Shown here piece by piece: positions 1 to 8,600 of a DNA stretch of 49,036 bases. Made by a program: the position numbers and the translations under genes. The notes under the pieces are model-generated. The model searched no databases. It had not been told where the DNA came from and saw only the letters and a list, made by a program, of their open reading frames with translations. This DNA is from Saprospiraceae bacterium (GTDB taxonomy: Bacteria; Bacteroidota; Bacteroidia; Chitinophagales; Saprospiraceae). The stretch covers positions 64,685-113,720 of the forward strand of contig JABSSL010000044.1 in NCBI GenBank assembly GCA_013214355.1, written 5' to 3'. Within the stretch, counting starts at the first letter, position 1; each line of letters opens with the position of its first letter.

Positions 1-471
1 GTATACTGGTCTTTCTAACTGACAGGATGTATTCTTATGTATAGAAGCTTGATTACCAGTTTAAAGAATTCTAAACAACCTTAAATAATTGTTTGAAATC
101 GAAACTTTTATTATAATTGTATAAATATGAACTATAAATCGATTTAAGTAGGATAATAAGCACTTCATTTAAGCAAATGCTCACCTTCCTGCTTCTAGGC
201 AAACACGACACTTCTTACTTCCTATGAGTTACTACACTAGTATTTGATCTAATCATCACTGGATTAGACGCTAATTTGGGTTCCTCGTATTCAACATTGG
301 GAATCCAAGGATAAAAACATGGCTCACCAAACACTCTAGGTTTTTCGACAATTACCATGGTCTTTGCTAAGGGTAAATCGAGCTGGCTATGCTTGCATGT
401 TACTTGCAATGAGCCTGTGATTGGATTCGGAAGACTTGTCTTGAATTGTATTTGGAAAAATATTTGATCCT
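1..471. other. AT-rich intergenic region, no supported gene
   Basis: This stretch precedes the first gene and is clearly AT-rich. A 64-codon minus-strand frame (215-409) is open, but it has no recognisable motif, signal peptide or context, so I do not call it. Near the right end the sequence ttgtatttgg followed by aatatttgat resembles Bacteroidota -7 boxes and may hold the promoter of the gene starting at 472, but no exact TAnnTTTG with a good -33 box is visible. I see no RNA gene or repeat here. Confidence 0.5.
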
Positions 472-2031
472 ATGAAAGCTTTGAAAGAGCTGACCTACAT
501 CGTCAGCAAGAACAAGGTGAAAGCCATCAACGTACTAGATTTTCAATCCCCTACTCCAAGTCGTATTGAAGCATTCTATCATGCGGTAGTCATGGACAAA
601 CTGCAGACTGATGACGAAGCGCAAGCCCATTTTTTCCCTGATTCTGAAAATAAGAGTAGCTACCGCAACCTCAAGTGGAAACTCAAGGAAAGGTTGATCA
701 ATACACTTTTTTTCATTGATACCAAGAAACCTTCCTACAGTGATCGGCAACGTGCCTATTATCAATGCTACAAAGACATGGCTGCGGTAAACATCCTGCT
801 AGGCAAGAACGCTCGCTCGGCTAGTGTTGATTTTTGCTACAAGATCTTGAAGCACGCCACCAAGTATGAGTTTTCGCAACTATGTCTAGATGCCTATCGA
901 ATACTCCGACTCCATTATGGATCCAGGGTAGGAGATCTGAAGAAATATTATGCCTACAAGGAGCAGTATGATCATTATGCTGAGGTATGCTACTGGGAGA
1001 ATAAAGCCGAAGAGATGTATACGGACCTCATCGTGCATCATGTCAATAATAAATCGACGAAGCAAGATACCCACGAGCGGGCTGAAGCCTATTATCAGGA
1101 GATCAAGACCGCTACGGAGGAAATCGGTTCCTATAATATGTATTTGTACTCATCTTTGATACGCCTCATGATTTACAGCAGCGTGAATGATCATAAGAAT
1201 ATCATTGCCGTTTGTGACGAATACCTACAACTATTCGAAGCCAAGCCCTTTGCTGCGAATACCCCACTACAGATTTACTATTACCAGAAGTTGGTCAGCT
1301 TTGTGCAGATGCAGGAATTTGAGGCTGGGGAACGTACCGCGGAGCTTTGTCTACCTCTATTAGAGGAAGGCGCTTACAATTGGTTCCAATATCACGGCTT
1401 ATATTTTATGTTGAGCATGTATACCAAGCGCTATCAAAAAGCCTATCAGATCTACAAGAAGATCGTCGGGCATAAGCGTTTTGCTTTCCTCCCCTCCAAC
1501 GTGAAAGAGGTGTGGAAGATATACAAAGCCTATTTGCACTATTTGATCAATTTGGGGGAGATAGAACCTGTAGAAGGCACCCGGCGCCAGTTACCAAGAT
1601 TTCGTTTAGGGCGTTTCCTGAATGAAATTCCAATTTTCTCGAAGGATAAGCGCGGAATGAATATTGCGATTCTTGCTATCCAAGTCTTATTCCTGATTCA
1701 GCAAAAGAAGTACAACAAGGCGATTGATTCCCTGGAAGCGATCGGGAAGTATTGCTCTCGCTACTTGCACAAGGAAGACACCATCCGTTCTTATTATTTT
1801 ATTAAAATGCTATTGTGTATTCCGACGGCTAGCTTTCATAAGAAGGGCGTAATCCGAAAAGCCAACTCTTATTTCGAAAAACTTAAGAGCACACCGCTGG
1901 CGGATGTCAATCAGATGCATAGCATTGAGATTATCCCATATGAAGACCTGTGGGCATTTGCCCTAAAATCTTTAGATGACAAGTTTTACAACAGTCAAAA
2001 ATTGACCCAGGCGATGGGTTCAACAACCTGA
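472..2031 (+). CDS. helical repeat-like protein of unknown function
   Basis: I do not recognise a named family in this 519-residue protein. There is no signal peptide and no membrane segment, so it is predicted cytoplasmic. Aromatic and charged residues recur with Tyr/Ala/Leu spacing reminiscent of TPR-like helical hairpins (for example around residues 95-130, 155-200, 250-300 and 400-430), so a helical scaffold is likely. The N-terminal ~100 residues read like a separate small helical domain. The ATG at 472 begins directly after an AT-rich upstream region and no Shine-Dalgarno sequence is seen, as is usual in Bacteroidota. It stands alone, bounded by a terminator at 2059-2105. Helical fold: inference. 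Function: unknown. Confidence 0.85.
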   Translation: MKALKELTYIVSKNKVKAINVLDFQSPTPSRIEAFYHAVVMDKLQTDDEAQAHFFPDSENKSSYRNLKWKLKERLINTLFFIDTKKPSYSDRQRAYYQCYKDMAAVNILLGKNARSASVDFCYKILKHATKYEFSQLCLDAYRILRLHYGSRVGDLKKYYAYKEQYDHYAEVCYWENKAEEMYTDLIVHHVNNKSTKQDTHERAEAYYQEIKTATEEIGSYNMYLYSSLIRLMIYSSVNDHKNIIAVCDEYLQLFEAKPFAANTPLQIYYYQKLVSFVQMQEFEAGERTAELCLPLLEEGAYNWFQYHGLYFMLSMYTKRYQKAYQIYKKIVGHKRFAFLPSNVKEVWKIYKAYLHYLINLGEIEPVEGTRRQLPRFRLGRFLNEIPIFSKDKRGMNIAILAIQVLFLIQQKKYNKAIDSLEAIGKYCSRYLHKEDTIRSYYFIKMLLCIPTASFHKKGVIRKANSYFEKLKSTPLADVNQMHSIEIIPYEDLWAFALKSLDDKFYNSQKLTQAMGSTT

Positions 2032-2058
2032 TTCTGGAGAACGTATTTCAAGCCAATT

Positions 2059-2105
2059 GAAAGGGCAATTAGGGGACTATATCCGCTAGTTGCCCTTTCT
2101 TTTTT
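2059..2105 (+). terminator. intrinsic terminator after the helical repeat-like gene
   Basis: Bases 2061-2072 (AAGGGCAATTAG) pair with 2086-2097 (CTAGTTGCCCTT) with a single G-U pair, extendable by two more pairs outward (2059-2060 with 2098-2099). A run of T follows at 2100-2105. It closes the transcript of the 472-2031 gene and separates it from the adhesin promoter. Confidence 0.85.
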
Positions 2106-2300
2106 GATCCTATTCATCCCATCTTTCCGGCTCGCTAGCATGGCTTTCCACCCTTAAATACCGGAAATTTTGCTGTGAAAAACGGCAGATGAAAATGATT
2201 TTTTTCAACTAAAAATTACAGATAGGTGAAATTGACTATTGGGTAAGAATCTGATTATTAGTGATTTGTGTTTTTTAAGGTAAGACTTAGATGCCAAAAT

Positions 2301-2358
2301 GGGGGAAACGGAATCTTGTTTTCTGTCTCATTGAATGCAAGGCAGAGTACTAATTTTG
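2301..2358 (+). promoter_or_regulatory. conserved promoter/leader block, copy 1 (adhesin 1)
   Basis: This is one of three related blocks in the window. It starts with GGGGGAAACGGAATCTTGTT (2301-2320), followed by TTCTGTCTCATTG. Exactly 50 bases after the first G lies TAATTTTG (2351-2358), a perfect match to the Bacteroidota -7 consensus TAnnTTTG. TTG at 2330-2332 sits 18 bases before it as a possible -33 box. The GGGGGAAAC part is therefore plausibly an operator upstream of a promoter. The same order and spacing recur at 10655 and 21074. Confidence 0.6.
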
Positions 2359-2396
2359 TTGTACTAATCTTATATAATAATCAAAGACGACGAAAC

Positions 2397-2513
2397 ATGA
2401 AACATTTTTACCTTCCCATGAGAACGGTGGGATGCACAACAGCTGCTGTTGGTGCTTCCCTATTTCTACCCACTATTGTAATTGATACCAGCCTCGGGGC
2501 CGGACCATCTTAA
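2397..2513 (+). CDS. short leader ORF, copy 1
   Basis: This 38-codon frame (MKHFYLPMRTVGC...) follows the sequence AAAGACGACGAAACATGAAACA, whose GACGAC...ACATGAAACA core recurs before the other two leader ORFs at 10751 and 21230. Its C-terminal part (LFLPTIVIDT) resembles that of copy 3 (SFPIIIIDT). It ends 102 bases before the chosen start of adhesin 1. It could be a translated leader peptide or the decayed start of an older signal peptide: MKxxYL starts are common in secreted proteins of this group, which is from memory rather than a search. Translation is not proven. Confidence 0.45.
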   Translation: MKHFYLPMRTVGCTTAAVGASLFLPTIVIDTSLGAGPS

Positions 2514-2615
2514 CCAATTTCCGGACTTAATACAGGAATCTTAGACGGCTTGCAAAAGCCAATTTTTACTCCCACATCAATTGTTGAGAGGGGTCTATTT
2601 ATTGTATCAATTATA

Positions 2616-5600
2616 ATGAAAATTAACATGATAAGTAATAATTACTTTATAAAAGCGTATCGGAACACTTGTTTGTTCCTTTGTGCTTTTTTATTTATTA
2701 GTACTAATGCCCTCCTGGCTGCCGATGGCGACAAGGAGGCAGCTCCTCCCGTAGAGCAGTGTCCTGGACTTGATGTCAAAATTGTAGAGAATCAGGCAAT
2801 CAGTTGTAATGCTGGATCAAACGGTGTCCTCGAAGCGACAGTAACTGGTGGAGACACTTCGACTGTTTATAGCTACGAATGGAGTACGGGTGATACCACT
2901 GCTACTGTATCTGGCTTGTCTGCTGGTACTTATAGCGTTACCGTGACTGCTGAAATGAGTGATCTACCAAGTGGTGGTGGCCAAACAAGTAATGCAGGTT
3001 GTGATGAAGATGGCGAGGATTCTTACGAACTTATGGAGCCGACAGCTTTGTCTGCCGATATTGCTGTTGATAACCATGCCTCGCAAGCAACTAATGACAA
3101 TGGTAGTTTGACCGCAAGTGGAAGTGGTGGTACAGCACCCTACACCTATGCTTGGTCCAACAGTACATCCAATCAAACGGCCACTGGACTGTCGGCCGAC
3201 ACTTACACCGTTACCGTAACGGACAACAATGGTTGTACCGCTACGCACATGGATACCATCATCCATTTAGCCACCATTTCAGGCTATGTTTGGCTTGATT
3301 TGGATGAAAACGGCGTATTTAACGAATGGGAGATAGGAATAGAGGATATGGAAGTAGCTCTATTTGAATGCGATGGAGATACGCCTGGTGACGAAGTTAC
3401 CACCGTGGATACGGGTTCTGGCGGCGCTTTTAGTTTTATGGATATCCTTCCGGGCGAATACTGCGTAGAGATCAGACCTGGAGAGGACTTTGAAGGCGGT
3501 TTTTTAGGTGCAGATTACGTCGTGACGACTTGGGATGGAACGGAAGTACTTACCAGAACTACCTCTCCTAGCATTACTGTTGCACCGGGAGAATTGAGCG
3601 AATTGAATCTTTTTGGGATCAATTATGATGCCTGTTATCCTCCATTCTTAGTAGATGCCACAGATTGCACAGAGGATGGTGCTACTTTGACTTGGCATAC
3701 TAGTAACCTAAGTGAGCATGATGAGGTAGATCATCACTGCTGGAAAATTGCGGTAGGTGGTGCAGGACCACAGCATGCTGAGTTTGGTCTTCTCGGTATG
3801 TTCCTGGATTACCTGGGAGCGGGGCTTCATGCTGCTCTGGTTGAGGTTTCTATCTGTGCTGATGATCCAGATCTATTGATAGAAGATGGTGTTGACCCAG
3901 GTACTAAGAAATTAACTTATGTTTTATCTGATGATTTGATCCAGCCAGGTACAGCTTATTGGTTTGCCATAGCTGAGATTTGTGATGATATGCCATCCAC
4001 TGGAAACACATCAGTATGGAACTTTCAGCGTTTGTTCGCGCTTTCTCCGAGCGATATTGAGCCATTTGATGCTGGTGACGACGATCCAGAATATGAATGG
4101 GACGGATATGAAGGTTTCTTTAGAACAAAAGATGATCAATTTGAGATTGAAGTTACAGGACTTAAGCCAACATGCCCTGAGGAATCAGAAGGTTATGAGG
4201 AAGATGGCTGTATCGAAGTGAAGATTACAGACGGAACTACTTGCTGGAGTACTTACAATATCAGTATCGATACGGTTTTAATGACTTGGGGTGATTCTGA
4301 AGAACTCCAAGGCGACAGCATTAATTTTGGCCAAGGTACATACACTTTCTGTGGTTACGGAGTGGGTACTTACGTAGTGGCTGTGGAAGAAATAGATGAA
4401 TGTAATCCACCAAAATCTGAATTGATTGATGATGCGGTTGAAGTACCTAATGGTATGGATATGGAAGCCCCAACGATTATCGTTTCTGATTTCTTTGCGG
4501 GTGGCTTAGTTGCGGATAACATTGAAGACACTGACGCAGATGATTCGGCGGATCTTGGGGATATGGAAATTCCGGAAGGTGCTTGCTCGATGAAGTCTTA
4601 TTTTGCTGTTACAGGTGTTGACAATTGCGATGGAGATATTTGTGTAAGTGATGCTATCTCTTACTATGTAGAAGGTCCAGATAATGTTAATCCGGGTACA
4701 CAGGTAAATATTTACGAAGATTCTGAAGAAATTGAAACGAACCAAGGATTAGTTAGTGTCAATGCATGCGAGTTCATCGTTGAGATTAACTGGGCGGTAG
4801 GTGAATCCACTGTTACCATCTGTTTGGATGATGTTGAGGAGGCAGATTTGTCTGATACATCTTGTATTACGATTACTGCGAATGTGATTGATGCAGCAGA
4901 TGCAGTGATTGTCGCAACGCCTCAGAATTATGTGATTCCTGCCTGTGCGGATACTGTATTTGGTCTATTTGCTTTCAATATCATAGATCAATGTGACAAT
5001 GATATTGATCCTACACAAGTATCTATTGAGGCGTTTGATTTAGCTACTGATGTTGAGGTAGAACTTGAATTCTATGACGAGCCCGAAGATGGATACTTTG
5101 AATACCTCATTTCAATCACTGATGATTTAGGTATTGTTGGTGAAGGAGGACAGTTTGAAGCCGCCTTCTTTATCATCCTTTATACGGATGACTTTGGAAA
5201 TGAGTATGAATTGTTACCTAATATTAGTGTTGGGAAGGCTGCTGTAGAAACGGATCCAGTAATCATCGCTTCTGGTGATTCTTTCACAGCGCTAGCTTGC
5301 GAAGATGGAGCAGAAGTAGTGATTGGTGTTACCGTTACAGACGATTGTGATGTGATTACCGATGAATTGAAAATTTCAGGTGTAGACGGTTTGTCTGCCG
5401 CTGCTCCCATTCTCAATGGACTTTCCGCTTACTTTGAATTCTCTGGTACACTTGAGCCAGACGAATACTCCATTACTTTCACTTACCCAGGTGCTGATGA
5501 TGTGACTGTTGCTGTGGTTGTTGCACAAGAAGACAACAATGCACCTGCGATTGATATGCCAGGTAATACTACTTTCACCATTCCTTCTTGCCAGGATGAT

Positions 5601-8600
5601 GTGACGGCGGTATGGTCTGTACAGATTAGCGATGACTGTGACGAAGAAATCGATTTGGATAATGTTGTCATCAAAGTAGGTGATGGTATTATTGATGTAC
5701 CTAGTGCCAATGCAACGGTATTGTCTGACGGAGATGGGTATGTATTGATCGAATTGAATGCCGACCTTACTTTGGCAGATGATAGTGCCATTTTTGAGGT
5801 ATCTTATACAGATGGTGAGGGAGAGCCCACTACTGCAACTTCAACGGTAACAGTGAATGGAACACCTGATGTGATTGATCCAGTAATTGTTTACCCAACA
5901 GAACCTATCGTTGTTGAATTAGATCCATGTGGACCTAGCAGTACTGATGTGAAGTTCTCTGTTTCTGCCTTTGACAACTGTACGGATGACTTGACGGTTC
6001 AAGTAGAAGCTCTTGGTAATGATGGTATGAGTTCTGAACCTAGCGGTACAGCTGCTGAGAAATGGACGATCACTTATGAAGCTGATCCGGATCCTTACAC
6101 GATCAAATTGACTGCAACGGACAATGCCGGAAATAAGACAGAAGCTTATGTTTATGTAAGTGTTACTCAGGCTCCTAAGCCTCCAACCAACCTAGCCTGT
6201 AATACTGGCTTAACGGCCCCGGTAGGAAGTCAGTGTGAAGTAGAATTGACACCGGATATGGTATTAGAAGGTACCTTCGGTTGTTTGACGCCTGCTGACA
6301 TTGAGATCGTAGTGGATGGAAAGACCAAAGGAGAACCTGGAGCAAACTATACAGATGGAACTGGTTTACACGAATTTGACATCTACATCGAAGGAGCGTA
6401 CTTCTGCACAGGTAATATTACAGCCTACGATAACATTCCGCCAGTAATCGACTGTCCTGCTGACAATCCAGCGGATTTCATCTGCACAGATATTGACGCC
6501 TTGTTAGGATCACTAGTCGTTGGAGGAGAGCCTTCTATTTTCGACAATTGTGAAGGTGCTACTTACGATTGGTATGAAGAGGTGCTTTACGGAGCTGATG
6601 CTTCCTGCGACGATGCTACTATCAAGCGTGTATTTACTGTAACTGATGGTGCAGGATTGACTGACCAATGTACGCAGTATATCAGAGTTCGCAAACCAAC
6701 ACTGGATGATGTAGAAGCACCAGATGAGGTAGTAGAACTAAGCTGTGATGATAATCTAGCTTACGACAACAACGGTCATCCTTCTCCAACTGAAACGGGA
6801 GGATTCCCATACGTTGAAACTTACTTTGATGATCATAACTTAGATCAAACTTACTGTAACCTAGCTGCTACTTACGAAGATTCTGATTTGATTGATGTAT
6901 GTGATCATAGCTACAAATTTATTCGTACTTGGTCTGTACTAGACTGGTGTGATACGGATGCAAGAAGGACCTTTACTCAATTAATCAAAGTGGGCGATAC
7001 AGAGGCACCTACAGTGACTGCACCTACTGTTGATTACGATTGGGACGGCAAATTGGATGTTTTGGAATACTCTACAGGACCATTTGATTGTACAGCTTCT
7101 TTCCAGGTACCACTTCCAGGTGTAAGTGACAACTGTTCTGATGACTGGACGATTACTACTGAGATCCTTGCTGGTGGCGATTTACCAATCTTAGTTATTG
7201 AAGATGGAGATAGCCGATTTGTAAGCGGAATTCCTGTAGGATGCCATGCTTTCCGTTACTGGGTAACTGATGGATGTGGTAACCAAACTGATATTACAGT
7301 ACCATTCTTCGTAGCTGACAAAGTAGCTCCTGTAGCGGTTTGTGATGATGATCTTAACATCTCTATCGGAGGTCAAGGTTATGCTAGAGTATATGCTGAC
7401 GATATCGACGAGGGGTCTTGGGACAACTGTGGACCAATTCGTATCGAAGTACGTCGCTTAGTAACTGAAAATGAAAATTGTAATGCCATTACTTCTTACT
7501 TCTCTGATTGGGGTGACTATGTGGACTTCAGCTGCTGTGACATCGGAGATGCAGTAAGAATTGAACTACAAGTATGGGATGATGCGAACGGCGATGGTAT
7601 CCCAGGTAACTCAATTACGATTGCCGATTGCAATGGTGATGACAGAGTATTCTCGGACAATAAGAATGTTTGCTGGTTGGATGTAACGGTTGAGGACAAA
7701 TTGAATCCTTACTGTATCGCTCCACACAACAAGACCGTTTCTTGTGACGAACTACCGTACGATTGGGATCCTAATGATATCGAGGTATTAGAAGACCTAT
7801 TCGGTGAAGCGGACTACGCAGATAACTGCCCAGGAGCAAGTGTTGCAGAAAATGCACCAGTTGTGACTATTGATGACTGTGGAACAGGAACGATCCTACG
7901 TTCTTTCACTGCTACTGATGCTGTTGGACTAGTTTCTGGTAATACTTGCCAGCAATTGATCACGATTACAGAAGTACACAACTATGAGATTCGCTTCCCA
8001 GCGGATAGCGAAGCTGACTGTGGTATAGCTGATCCTGATACGATCTCTTTCAACGAGATTGGATGTGACCTACTAGCTGTAAGTGCAGAAGACGAGTTCT
8101 TCTCTGCTTCTGGTGACGAGTGCTACAAAATCTTCCGTACTTACCGAGTAATCAACTGGTGTGAGTATGACGGAGAAGCACCTCCAGTAGTAGTTAGCCG
8201 TGACGAAGACTGTAACGGAGACCCAGGTGATGAAGCAGTTTGGGTACTACGTAGACCAAACGACGCTGTATTCTTCGACCGTGACAATGACGAAACTAAC
8301 GAAGATCCTGTAGCAGGTGAGAAAGGTCAAGACTGTGATGGTCTAACCAACCCAACAGGTTACTGGATTGACAGCTACATCGATAAGGATGCAGACCGTG
8401 ATCCTATCACTGGTCAAGAAGATAATGACTTCACTAACGATAACATCCGTAACATCGACTCTAGAGGTTACTGGCAGTACACTCAAGTGATCAAGGTATA
8501 CGACACTGTAGATCCTGTAATCACTGTTGAAGCGTATGATGACTTCGAATCTCTTGATGGAGTTAACTGTGACGGACTTGTAACTATCAACTTCACTGTT

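Noticed and set aside
215-409. 64-codon minus-strand frame before the first gene
   Set aside because: No recognised motif, no signal peptide, no partner gene; AT-rich intergenic context makes a chance frame likely.
2550-2615. TTG at 2550 as start of adhesin 1
   Set aside because: It adds 22 residues before an otherwise clean signal peptide; the ATG at 2616 fits better.
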